In this document: piece after piece, positions 16,961 through 25,343 of the stretch
How the letters are laid out: every line of letters starts with the position of its first letter
How positions within the stretch are numbered: position 1 is the first letter of the stretch
NCBI RefSeq assembly: GCF_000758625.1
Contig: NZ_CP009283.1
Span: 1,437,501-1,501,500 of the forward strand
Source: Paenibacillus sp. FSL R7-0273
Lineage (GTDB): Bacteria > Bacillota > Bacilli > Paenibacillales > Paenibacillaceae
Direction: 5' to 3'
Length of the DNA: 64,000 nt
Translations under genes and position numbers: made by a program
Notes under the pieces: generated by a model
What the model was told of the DNA's origin: nothing
Databases searched by the model: none
The model's input: only the letters and a program-made list of their open reading frames with translations

Positions 16961-18925
16961 ATGCCAATCTTACAAATAGATGTTGAGACTTACAGCAGCG
17001 TAGATCTGAGCAAGAGCGGGCTTCATAAGTACGTTGAGTCTCCTGATTTTGAGATTCTACTCTTCGCTTATGCCTATGACGATGATCCCGTGACAATCAT
17101 TGACCTGACCGATTTAGATGAGTTGCCGGAACGGGTGAGGCAGGATCTGCTGGACCCGTTTGTTACCAAGTCCGCATTCAATGCAGCATTTGAGCGGGCA
17201 GCTATCGCCCGGCACTTCGGGATTGAGTGTAACCCTTACCAGTGGCGCTGTACGATGGTGTGGGCCTATGCGCTTGGTCTGCCTGGGTCTCTGGACAAGG
17301 CGGCCAAGGTGCTGAAGCTGGACGCCCTGAAGGATGCCAAGGGTAAAGCCTTAATCAAATATTTCAGTGTACCCTGCAAACCGACCAAGGCCAACGGACA
17401 GCGGACACGGAACCATCCATACCACGACACCGAAAAGTGGGAGCAATACAAGGCTTACAACGTGCAGGACGTTGTGGTGGAGCGGGAAGTGCGGCGGAGG
17501 CTGGAGCGGTTTCCCGTACCAGCAAAGGAGTGGCGGCTGTGGGCCTTGGATCAGATTATTAATGATCGGGGTGTCCGGCTTGATCCGGTGTTCATCGGTC
17601 ACGCCATTGCCTGCGCGGAGCAGTACACCGCCGGGTTGGTCGCTGAGGCCAAGGAGCTGACAGGACTGGATAACCCGAACAGCCTGGCGCAAGTCAAGGC
17701 GTGGCTGGCTGAGAACGGGCTGGAGACGCCGGACGGCCTTGGCAAGGAGTGCATGCCTATTCTACTGGACGCTGCCCCTAACGAGGAGACCAAGCGAATG
17801 CTTGAGCTGCGCCAGGAGATGGGCAAGACCAGTAACTCTAAATATGGCGCCATGGACCGGGCGCTTTGCGCGGATGACCGGGTGCGCGGGATTTTACAGT
17901 TTTGCGGGGCGAATCGTACCTGGCGCTGGGCTGGGCGTAATGTCCAGATGCACAACTTACCTCAGAACCACCTGGAGAATCTGAAGGACCTGGAGCTGGC
18001 CCGCGATACGCTGCGCAGCGGGGACTATGACCTGCTGGAAATGATCTACGGAGCGCCGCCGTTCGTACTCTCCCAGCTTGTGCGTACTGCTTTGATTCCT
18101 TCTGTGGGCAATATGTTCAGAGTGGCCGATTTCGCCGCCATCGAGGCCCGTGTCATTGCCTGGCTTGCAGATGAGCTGTGGGTGCTGGCTGTCTTCTCAG
18201 ATCACGGCAAAATCTATGAAGCCACGGCTGCCCGCATGTTCGGTGTTCCCTTTGATTCCATTACCAAGGGCCACGAGAATTACAAATATCGGGCTTCCGG
18301 CAAAGTGGCCACGCTTGCCTGCGGCTTCGGCGGCGGTGCAGCGGCCATGGAGAAGATGGATAAGAAGAAGGAGATTGTAGCAGATCAGTATGACCCGCTT
18401 GTCCGGCAGTGGCGCGAGGCTAACCCTAACATCCGCAAGCTGTGGTACCGGGCGGAGGACGCTGCCATGAAGGCGGTACGGGAGAAGACCACGGTTAAGC
18501 TGGCCCACGGGGTTCAATACCGTTATGAAGGCGGGATACTCTTCGCTGACCTTCCCAGCGGGCATAGCCTGGCGTACCCGCAGCCGGAGATTAAGCCGGA
18601 TACGAAGTTTAACAAGGACGGCCTTGTGTTCTATGCGCTGGATGACCGCAGCCAATGGGTACAGCAGCGCACCTGGGGCGGGACACTGGTAGAGAACCTG
18701 GTGCAGGCTATTGCGCGGGACTGCCTGGCGGAAAGTCTGGTACGGCTACATGAGGCGCAGTATCCCATTGTGCTGCACGTGCATGACGAGATTGTGGCGG
18801 ACTGCCCGGAGGATTTTGGGTCTGTGGATGAGATGACGGAGATTATGGGGCGTTCAATTGATTGGGCGCCAGGGCTGCCCCTGAAGGCAGCCGGCTTTGA
18901 GTGTGATTTCTATATGAAAGATTAG
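16961..18925 (+). CDS. family A DNA polymerase, phage type
   Basis: 654 aa replicative polymerase. It has an N-terminal 3'-5' exonuclease (DVET at residue 7; the NAAFERA and YNVQDV motifs follow), then the polymerase core with motif A (D390-FAAIEAR), motif B (KVATLACGFGGG) and motif C (HVHDE, D609). GGAAAGGAGAGCCT RBS. Lacks a 5' nuclease domain, as usual for phage PolA proteins. Confidence 0.94.
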   Translation: MPILQIDVETYSSVDLSKSGLHKYVESPDFEILLFAYAYDDDPVTIIDLTDLDELPERVRQDLLDPFVTKSAFNAAFERAAIARHFGIECNPYQWRCTMVWAYALGLPGSLDKAAKVLKLDALKDAKGKALIKYFSVPCKPTKANGQRTRNHPYHDTEKWEQYKAYNVQDVVVEREVRRRLERFPVPAKEWRLWALDQIINDRGVRLDPVFIGHAIACAEQYTAGLVAEAKELTGLDNPNSLAQVKAWLAENGLETPDGLGKECMPILLDAAPNEETKRMLELRQEMGKTSNSKYGAMDRALCADDRVRGILQFCGANRTWRWAGRNVQMHNLPQNHLENLKDLELARDTLRSGDYDLLEMIYGAPPFVLSQLVRTALIPSVGNMFRVADFAAIEARVIAWLADELWVLAVFSDHGKIYEATAARMFGVPFDSITKGHENYKYRASGKVATLACGFGGGAAAMEKMDKKKEIVADQYDPLVRQWREANPNIRKLWYRAEDAAMKAVREKTTVKLAHGVQYRYEGGILFADLPSGHSLAYPQPEIKPDTKFNKDGLVFYALDDRSQWVQQRTWGGTLVENLVQAIARDCLAESLVRLHEAQYPIVLHVHDEIVADCPEDFGSVDEMTEIMGRSIDWAPGLPLKAAGFECDFYMKD

Positions 18926-19017
18926 CACATAGTGAAAAATTCAAAATAGATACAGCGTATAAGACTGGAGCGAAGGTGCTGTAACTGTAACGCATACGGT
19001 TCACCGGGGAGAGACGA

Positions 19018-19776
19018 ATGATGTACTTATCTGATGAAATAAGAGGTTTGATTGAGTCCGGGGCAGTATTCTACTGTTCTCACTCTGGTGGAAAGGACTC
19101 ACAGGCAATGTACGTCAGGCTGCGGGAAGTGATTCCAGCTAACCAACTGGTTGTAGTCCACGCCAATTTAGGAGAAGTTGAGTGGCCGGGGGTTATGGAT
19201 CATATTCGGAAGTTTGTTATACATCCTATGGAAATTGTAAGAGCCAACAAGACGTTCCTGGGGATGGCTGAAGCACGGGGGATGTGGCCCAGCGCAAAAT
19301 TCCGACAGTGCACAAGCGATCTGAAACGGGGGCCGATATTCAAATTTATCCGAAATGACTTGAAAGACCGTGGCGCTACGATTGCAGTTAATTGTATGGG
19401 GTTGAGAGCTGCGGAGTCGGCTTCTCGGGCAAAGCGCGAACCATTGCGCTACAACATCCAGGAGAGTGTGAACGGGCGGGTTGTCCGGCATGTTTGGGAC
19501 TGGCTCCCGGTGTTCGATTTAACTACTGAGGATGTGTTTCGGGAGATCAAGGAAGCCGGAGAAGAACCATTTTGGGCATATGCTGACGGTAATGAGCGCC
19601 TAAGCTGTGTGTTCTGCATAATGGGAAGTATCAACGATTTAAGGCACGGGGCAATCTGCAACCCAGATTTATATCGGCGATATGTGGAGCTGGAGCGGAA
19701 GATAGGGCACACCATGTTCATGAAGGGGAAAGAGTCTATAAGCCTGGAAGATCATGTGGGCATCAAAATTGATTAG
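19018..19776 (+). CDS. PAPS reductase/ATP-pyrophosphatase-like protein
   Basis: 252 aa with the PP-loop SGGKDS (S23-S28), a conserved FRQCTSDLKRGP segment and a CVFC pair. It belongs to the adenylyl-sulphate reductase/DndC-like superfamily. Sulphate assimilation is unlikely inside a phage replication block; nucleotide or tRNA thiolation or DNA modification is more plausible, but the substrate is unknown. The ATG at 19018 or 19021 follows GGGGAGAG. Confidence 0.82.
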   Translation: MMYLSDEIRGLIESGAVFYCSHSGGKDSQAMYVRLREVIPANQLVVVHANLGEVEWPGVMDHIRKFVIHPMEIVRANKTFLGMAEARGMWPSAKFRQCTSDLKRGPIFKFIRNDLKDRGATIAVNCMGLRAAESASRAKREPLRYNIQESVNGRVVRHVWDWLPVFDLTTEDVFREIKEAGEEPFWAYADGNERLSCVFCIMGSINDLRHGAICNPDLYRRYVELERKIGHTMFMKGKESISLEDHVGIKID

Positions 19777-19792
19777 TGCGCGCTACGAAGGA

Positions 19793-19817
19793 TAAAAAAA
19801 AACCGCCCGTAGGCGGT
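19793..19817 (-). terminator. reverse-strand terminator of cassette 3
   Basis: Reverse strand: ACCGCC, 4-nt loop, GGCGGT, then nine T. It points leftward, so it ends a reverse transcript rather than the PAPS-reductase gene. Confidence 0.75.
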
Positions 19818-19868
19818 CAGAAGGTTTGCTGACAATCGTCTTCTATCCGAAGATAGGTCGCTTGACTA

Positions 19869-19922
19869 TTAATGTGGCCGCCGCCACCAAGACGAGGGCA
19901 TGTTCAACATTTTGATTAACAT
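19869..19922 (-). other. third reverse mini-cassette, very short ORF
   Basis: AGAAGGAGTTGATGGT precedes an ATG opening a 17-codon frame (MLIKMLNMPSSWWRRPH). A second frame in the same span encodes a hydrophobic run (ALVLVAAATLIVKRP) without an obvious start, so this may be a frameshifted relic of a membrane peptide. With the terminator at 19793 it forms a reverse unit like cassettes 1 and 2. Confidence 0.3.
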
Positions 19923-20067
19923 ACCATCAACTCCTTCTAGATTAGAAGTTTACAGCATTTATAAATTATTTACAATGTTATATCTCTATCGAACTGCAAT
20001 AAGGTGAGTCGGCGGAGCTTGCGGCGAAGGCATGGCGGCCGCGCTGGGTAGATAAGCCTTATAAATA

Positions 20068-20092
20068 GGAAAAACCCTTCCGGGGGAAGGGT
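20068..20092 (-). terminator. reverse-strand terminator of microprotein cassette 2
   Basis: Reverse strand: ACCCTTCC, 3-nt loop, GGAAGGGT, then TTTTCC. It lies just after the 35-aa microprotein. Confidence 0.7.
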
Positions 20093-20101
20093 AGTCCGAT
20101 C

Positions 20102-20209
20102 CTACGGAAGGGTTACATCGAGACCGTATATCGCAGCAATGATCGAGATGATCGTTACCAGGACACGCGTTTCGATGATGAGCTTAAAGCTTTTGTACTC
20201 TAAGGTCAT
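20102..20209 (-). CDS. 35-aa membrane microprotein (cassette 2)
   Basis: Second member of the microprotein pair. RBS GGAAAGGAGCGTGGAAAT before ATG; the product has a charged start, a membrane helix (VLVTIISIIAAIYGLDVTL) and no tail. About half of the positions match the 36-aa peptide at 16626. A reverse promoter candidate lies upstream near 20410-20435 (TTATCA, 17 bp, TAAAAT). Of 19777-20484, only the reverse cassettes are recognisable. Confidence 0.65.
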   Translation of the reverse strand: MTLEYKSFKLIIETRVLVTIISIIAAIYGLDVTLP

Positions 20210-20484
20210 ATTTCCACGCTCCTTTCCAAGAAATCCTATTCGGATTACCCTCTCACAAAGAGAGGATCCAATTAGGCGTGAGAGCGGTACTATTCATGTC
20301 TGTAGACATGTGTTCTCACTTTCACATCTGGATACCGCTTAAATAGCGGAAGTTCCATATGACGCACATGGCATGCCATGCGACGTCATATTCCTTGGAG
20401 CAACTAAATTTTACCACATAAATAATAACTTGATAATCTGGAACTGTTGTTCTCATTTGATCTATACAAAATTGAGGTGGCACC

Positions 20485-22839
20485 ATGCAAGAGCTTGATA
20501 TCAGCTTCGGCAAGAACCGGAGCGACACCAACTGGAAAACAGAATACTTGTCATGGGATGAATTCGTGGATCGGCTGCGCAAGGTGCGCCGGACGGCAGA
20601 GACGATGGCCGAATATGACCGCTGGGATAACATCCGGCGGGGGAAGGTAAAGGACGGCCCGGCATTTGTCGGCGGGCTTGTCCGGGGCGGCCGGCGCAAG
20701 AAGGAGAACATCGACAGCCGCTGGCTGATCACGCTGGACGTAGACAGCGGGGACGAGGACTTCCTGCTCGCCGTTGACCTGATGATCGGCGGCACGGCCT
20801 ATGTGGTCTACTCCACGCACAGCCACAGGGACGCCCGGCCCAAGTACCGGCTGATCATCCCCGCAAACCGGGCCATGAGCCCGGATGAGTACGCCGCTGT
20901 CAGCCGCAAGCTGGCGGAGCTAATCGGGATGGATTACTTTGACAAGACCACTTTTGATGTCCACCGGCTCATGTATCTGCCGTCCTGTTCCAAGGACGCA
21001 GAGCCGGTGCTGGAGGTGCTGGAGGGCGATGCGCTGGACGTTGACGCCATCCTGGGTCATTACAAGGACTGGACGGACGTCATGCAGTGGCCCCGGCATC
21101 CGCACGCAGCCGATCCGATTCTTTCTAATAAGAAGCCGCAGGACCCCCGCGAGAAGACCGGCACCATTGGCCTGTTCTGCCGTTCGTTCACGCTGGAGGA
21201 AGGCATTGACCGCTTCCTTCAGGAGGAGTACAGCCCGGGCTCTATGGAGAACCGCTACACCTACAACAAGGGGACTTCTGGTAATGGGCTGGAGGTTTTC
21301 CCGGACCAGGAGCTGGCGTATTCTCACCAGGACAGCGACCCAGTGGCGGACGGCCGCAGCTATAACCTGTTCGACTTAGTGCGCATTCATAAGTTTGGCC
21401 ATCTGGATGAGCGGGTGAGTGAGAAAACCAATATTTCCAAGCTGCCGAGTGTCGCGGCAATGGAGGCGTGGGCGATCCAGCTCCCGGAGGTCAAGCGGGA
21501 GCGGATGTCCGAGATATCAGATTCCTATGGTGATCTGGACGATGACAATGACCCGGAGGAAGACACGGCAGAGGATGATGCTTGGAAGGAGCAGCTTGAG
21601 CTGCATAGCAAGACAGGCGACCTGCTGGCCACGGCGGGCAATGTGGAGCTGCTGCTGTCACACGAGGAGTGGGGCGGTGTGCTGGGCTATGATGCGTTTG
21701 GGAACACGGAGGTCATTCGTAAGCCCTTACCGTGGCGGGGCCGTGAGCGCGCGCAAGCGGACTATGAGCCGTGGTTGGGTGCCGATGACAAGCGCCTTCA
21801 GCATTGGTTCGCCAAGGCGCACAAGCTGCGCGGGGCGGCTATGATTCAAAATGCCTTCACAGAGGTGGCCCATGCGCACAAGTTTCATCCGATTAAGGAA
21901 TACATCGAGGCTCAGACCTGGGATGGGGTGCCGCGCTTGGATACGGTCTTTATTGATTATCTGGGTGCTGAGGATACTCACTATATCCGGCAGGTGACGC
22001 GCAAGGCGCTGCTGGCGGCCGTGGCCCGTCTGTATATGCCTGGTTGCAAGTTTGATGAAATGCTTGTGCTGGTGGGCCCGCAGGGGGCCGGCAAGAGCAG
22101 CCTACTGGCGAAGCTGGGGCGGAGGTGGTTCTCAGATTCGCTGCGGACATTTGAAAATAAAGAGGCGGGAGAACACCTTCAGAGCGGCTGGATCTTCGAG
22201 ATCGGGGAGCTGAGCGCCATGAAGAAGTCTGAAGTCGATGAGGTGAAGGCGTTTCTTAGTAAGACAGAGGACCGGTATCGGGTGGCCTATGATCGGCAGG
22301 TATCGGAGTTTCCACGGAAGTGCGTCTTCTTCGGCACGACCAATACACGGGACTTCCTGCGGGATGCCACGGGGAACCGGAGATTTTGGCCTGTGGAAGT
22401 GTTTCCGGTAAAGGCTAAGTTTAGCCATTGGGAACACCTAACGGATTGGACGGTGGGGCAGATCTGGGCAGAGGCGTTACAGGCTTATAATGAAGGGGAA
22501 ATTTTAGCTTTGGATAATGTGGCTAAAGCAGCCGCTGCGTTCATGCAGCAGGAGCATCTTGAAGTTGACCCACGGACAGGTAACATTCAGGAGTGGCTGG
22601 AGAAGCCAGTGGAGGATGAGCTAGGTCAGGTTACGTCCAATTACAGGACGCGAGTGTGTGCCTCTCAGATCTGGACGGAATGCCTGTTTAATAGAGCGGG
22701 GTCTATCCGTCCATGGGAAGCCAGAGAGATTGCGGATATCATGCGTAAAATGCCTGGCTGGGAAGAGCGCAAAGGTAAGGCTAGAATACCAGGTTACGGT
22801 GTTCAATTGGTTTTTGAGCGTTGCCTCCCCCCGTTGTAG
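20485..22839 (+). CDS. VapE-family primase/helicase
   Basis: 784 aa. The N-terminal third resembles a primase-polymerase-like domain (ITLDVDSGDEDF, YVVYSTHSH). The C-terminal half is the VapE superfamily 3-like ATPase with Walker A G531-PQGAGKS, a Walker B/sensor region (FEIGELSAMKKSEVDEVKAF) and a C-terminal winged helix (SIRPWEAREIADIMRKMPGW). Works with the phage polymerase in replication initiation. The TAG stop is followed by 57 further in-frame open codons (see findings). Confidence 0.9.
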   Translation: MQELDISFGKNRSDTNWKTEYLSWDEFVDRLRKVRRTAETMAEYDRWDNIRRGKVKDGPAFVGGLVRGGRRKKENIDSRWLITLDVDSGDEDFLLAVDLMIGGTAYVVYSTHSHRDARPKYRLIIPANRAMSPDEYAAVSRKLAELIGMDYFDKTTFDVHRLMYLPSCSKDAEPVLEVLEGDALDVDAILGHYKDWTDVMQWPRHPHAADPILSNKKPQDPREKTGTIGLFCRSFTLEEGIDRFLQEEYSPGSMENRYTYNKGTSGNGLEVFPDQELAYSHQDSDPVADGRSYNLFDLVRIHKFGHLDERVSEKTNISKLPSVAAMEAWAIQLPEVKRERMSEISDSYGDLDDDNDPEEDTAEDDAWKEQLELHSKTGDLLATAGNVELLLSHEEWGGVLGYDAFGNTEVIRKPLPWRGRERAQADYEPWLGADDKRLQHWFAKAHKLRGAAMIQNAFTEVAHAHKFHPIKEYIEAQTWDGVPRLDTVFIDYLGAEDTHYIRQVTRKALLAAVARLYMPGCKFDEMLVLVGPQGAGKSSLLAKLGRRWFSDSLRTFENKEAGEHLQSGWIFEIGELSAMKKSEVDEVKAFLSKTEDRYRVAYDRQVSEFPRKCVFFGTTNTRDFLRDATGNRRFWPVEVFPVKAKFSHWEHLTDWTVGQIWAEALQAYNEGEILALDNVAKAAAAFMQQEHLEVDPRTGNIQEWLEKPVEDELGQVTSNYRTRVCASQIWTECLFNRAGSIRPWEAREIADIMRKMPGWEERKGKARIPGYGVQLVFERCLPPL

Positions 22840-23013
22840 ATAGATGAAATTCGCAGCAACTTGACAGACATGCTGCAACAGAGCAAAGTTGCTGACGTTG
22901 CGAAGACGTTGCCAGAAAAAACAGTTTCACGGAAACACGCCAAGCGTAAGCCAGGCAAGGATTCAGGCCATATTGTTGCTGATGTTGCTGTGAAACTCTA
23001 CTGTAACGGTTAA
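22840..23013 (+). other. in-frame open extension after VapE amber codon, with GTTGC repeats
   Basis: 57 codons remain open in the VapE frame after its TAG, ending at TAA 23011-23013. The stretch is dense in GTTGC/GCAAC words, in both orientations. There is no independent RBS for an internal start. It could be chance, a read-through tail, or an origin-like repeat region. Confidence 0.3.
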
Positions 23014-23122
23014 ATGTAGATAGCATAGGAGTAGGTAAATTGTGTAAGTGAGCGCCCGTATGCTACACGTAATAGTGCACATACGCGTGTGCGTGCGCGA
23101 CAACAACAAGGGGGTTGAGTGT

Positions 23123-23404
23123 ATGAGAGAGTCAGCACTGGAGCGCCAACTGGTCCGAGAGGTGAAGCGGATCGGTGGCCTGGCTCCGAAGTGGGTAAGT
23201 CCCGGGAATCGTGGGGTGCCGGACCGCCTGGTCATCTTGCCGAATGGGTTGACAGTTTATGTCGAGATGAAGGCCCCAGGTAAGCAACTGGAATCACTTC
23301 AAGAACACTGGAAGCGGAAGCTGCTGAAATTGGGACAGCGGCATTACAAGATAGATTCGCTGGAGGATATCACGAGCTTCATTCGGGAGGTGATGCCGAA
23401 TTGA
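23123..23404 (+). CDS. VRR-NUC domain nuclease
   Basis: 93-aa minimal VRR-NUC (PD-(D/E)XK) enzyme: N-terminal glutamate helix, then GVPDRLVILPNG with the catalytic D and VYVEMKAPGK with ExK. ATG at 23123 chosen after AAGGGGGTTGAGTGT; the frame is open upstream to 23048 but has no RBS there. Overlaps the helicase start. Such proteins process branched or flap DNA. Confidence 0.88.
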   Translation: MRESALERQLVREVKRIGGLAPKWVSPGNRGVPDRLVILPNGLTVYVEMKAPGKQLESLQEHWKRKLLKLGQRHYKIDSLEDITSFIREVMPN

Positions 23405-24786
23405 AGTACATCCCCCACACGTATCAGGATTATGCGACACTGAGAATCTTAGACACTAACTTTATCGCGCTGCTTCTGGAAATGGGCCTAGGCAAGACAG
23501 TGAGTACCTTAACGGCGATTGACCGGTTGCTGTATGACCTGTTCGATGCTTCCCGGGTTCTGGTGATTGCGCCGCTTCGGGTGGCACAGGACACCTGGGC
23601 GCGCGAGACGGCCAAGTGGGACCACTTGCAGCATTTGAGTATCAGTAAGGTGCTGGGCAGTGCAGATGCCCGCAGGAAGGCGCTTAAGACTGACGCGGAC
23701 CTGTGGATCATTAACCGCGAAAATGTGGAGTGGCTGGTTAGTGAGTACGGCAGCAAGTGGCCGTTTGACACCGTGGTCATTGATGAGTTAAGCAGCTTTA
23801 AAAATCACCAGTCCAAGCGCTTCAAGGCGCTGCGGCGAGTGCGGCCGATGATCAAGCGGTTGATTGGCCTGACCGGTACCCCAGCCCCCAATAGTCTGAT
23901 GGATCTGTGGGCACCTGTATACCTATTGGACCAAGGGGAGCGGCTAGGCAAGACGATTACCGGGTATCGGGACCGGTATTTCAACGCTGGAAGCCGCAGC
24001 GGTCATGTGGTTCATGACTGGCGGGTGAAGAAAGAGGCCGAGGAGAATATATACAAGGCGATTGGAGATATCGCAGTCAGTATGAAGGCCGAGGACTGGT
24101 TGGAACTGCCAGAGCGGATTGACCGTACAATCTCCATTCCGTTATCCCCGAAAGCCAGGGAGCAGTACAAGAAGCTGGAGCGGGAGCTTCTGCTGCCCTT
24201 CATGGATTCGGATGTGGTAGCTACAACTGCGGCAGTGCTGTCTGGCAAGCTTCTGCAAATGGCTTCAGGGGCTGTGTATGACGAGGATAAGGGCGTGAAA
24301 CATATTCACGATGCCAAACTGGACGCGCTTGAGGACATCTTCGAGGCGGCCAACGGAAAGCCGGTCATGGTGTTTTATAACTTCAAGCACAGCCTGAGCC
24401 GGATTCAAGAGCGCTTCCCGCAGGCTCAGATCCTTCGCAAGGGTGCCGCAGGTAATGAGGATATCGCGGCCTGGAACAATGACGAGATCCCGCTGCTATT
24501 GCTTCACCCAAAGTCAGCGGGCCACGGCCTGAACCTCCAGGAGTCGAGCTGCCGGACGGTTGTCTGGTTTGATCAGATATGGAGCCTGGAGGAGGACCAG
24601 CAAGCCAACGCCCGGGTTCACCGGCAGGGCGTTAAGCATAACATCGTGGTCATTCGCCTGGTGGCTGAGGATACGATAGACGGCGAAGCCGTAGAAGCGC
24701 TGGAGCGTAAGGCCGCAGGCCAAAACGCCTTAATGGCTGCGGTCAAAGCGCGAATAGATAAATTAGCGAAGGAGGAAGCGGCATGA
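23401..24786 (+). CDS. SNF2-family DEAD-box helicase
   Basis: 461 aa. Motif I E27-MGLGKT, motif II DELS, motif III GLTGTPAPN and motifs V-VI (LLHPKSAGHGLNLQ, ANARVHRQG). TTG start overlapping the previous stop, with GGGAGGTGATG as RBS. The standard partner of the VRR-NUC gene in Firmicutes phages; translocase/helicase in replication or recombination. Confidence 0.92.
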   Translation: MKYIPHTYQDYATLRILDTNFIALLLEMGLGKTVSTLTAIDRLLYDLFDASRVLVIAPLRVAQDTWARETAKWDHLQHLSISKVLGSADARRKALKTDADLWIINRENVEWLVSEYGSKWPFDTVVIDELSSFKNHQSKRFKALRRVRPMIKRLIGLTGTPAPNSLMDLWAPVYLLDQGERLGKTITGYRDRYFNAGSRSGHVVHDWRVKKEAEENIYKAIGDIAVSMKAEDWLELPERIDRTISIPLSPKAREQYKKLERELLLPFMDSDVVATTAAVLSGKLLQMASGAVYDEDKGVKHIHDAKLDALEDIFEAANGKPVMVFYNFKHSLSRIQERFPQAQILRKGAAGNEDIAAWNNDEIPLLLLHPKSAGHGLNLQESSCRTVVWFDQIWSLEEDQQANARVHRQGVKHNIVVIRLVAEDTIDGEAVEALERKAAGQNALMAAVKARIDKLAKEEAA

Positions 24787-25244
24787 GTATTATCAAGGCG
24801 ACATGGATCGAAACCCTGATTGGCCAGTATGCTGCGGAGACGCATGTGTTGGAGAGATACCGGGATACCCTGGACCTCTCCGTCCCTGCGGCAGCAGAGG
24901 AGGCGGAAACAGTCTCCGGGATGTTGGCAGACATGCGGTATGCGTTAACCTGGATGCGGCGCGGCAGACGTCCAGGGAGCCGCAGAGGGGCCGAGCGAAC
25001 GGACGTATACCGGCAGAGGGAAATCTATATCAAACTATCAGCACGGGAGATCACAGAGGCCGAGCGGCTGAGGCTGGTAGATGCGTTGCTTAGTCTGAGC
25101 GACCGGGAGCGGACCTGCTTCCTGTTACACATGGCGCAGGGCTTGACGCTTCAGGAGATTTCAGATAAGCTTGAATTGTCTAAAAACACCGTACGTATGT
25201 ACGTAGATCGGGCAAAACATAAGGTTTCTAAGGAATATTTGTAA
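24783..25244 (+). CDS. sigma-70 region 4-like regulator, probable late activator
   Basis: 153 aa. The C-terminal half is a sigma-factor region 4 HTH (LSDRERTCFLLHMAQGLTLQ, then ISDKLELSKNTVRMYVDRAK). The N-terminal half is helical and unassigned. It is the last gene of the early block, 4-base overlap with the helicase, directly before the packaging region, which is where late transcription activators of Firmicutes phages lie. TGTCGCAC repeats just after it are possible targets. Confidence 0.8.
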   Translation: MSIIKATWIETLIGQYAAETHVLERYRDTLDLSVPAAAEEAETVSGMLADMRYALTWMRRGRRPGSRRGAERTDVYRQREIYIKLSAREITEAERLRLVDALLSLSDRERTCFLLHMAQGLTLQEISDKLELSKNTVRMYVDRAKHKVSKEYL

Positions 25245-25248
25245 ATTT

Positions 25249-25280
25249 TGTCGCACGTACTGTCGCACAACATGTCGCAC
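25249..25280. repeat. three TGTCGCAC direct repeats at exact 12-bp period
   Basis: Copies at 25249-25256, 25261-25268 and 25273-25280. They lie between the late regulator and the terminator before the inserted moron. Iteron-like; candidates for a late-activator or terminase (pac/cos) site. Confidence 0.75.
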
Positions 25281-25312
25281 AACCTACAGTGCTATGAGTC
25301 TGTCTATAAGTA

Positions 25313-25341
25313 AGAGCCCCCATTGCGGAGGGCTCTTTTTC
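25313..25341 (+). terminator. terminator closing the early operon
   Basis: AAGAGCCC pairs with GGGCTCTT and is followed by TTTTTCTTTC. It also lies just past the stop of the convergent moron. Confidence 0.8.
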
Positions 25342-25343
25342 TT

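Noticed and set aside
22852-22990. CRISPR-like array from GTTGC words
   Set aside because: The repeats are 5-6 bp, irregular and in both orientations; no CRISPR array or cas gene occurs anywhere in the window.
25249-25280. TGTCGCAC repeats as a CRISPR or simple tandem repeat
   Set aside because: Only three copies with 4-bp spacers; better explained as protein-binding iterons.
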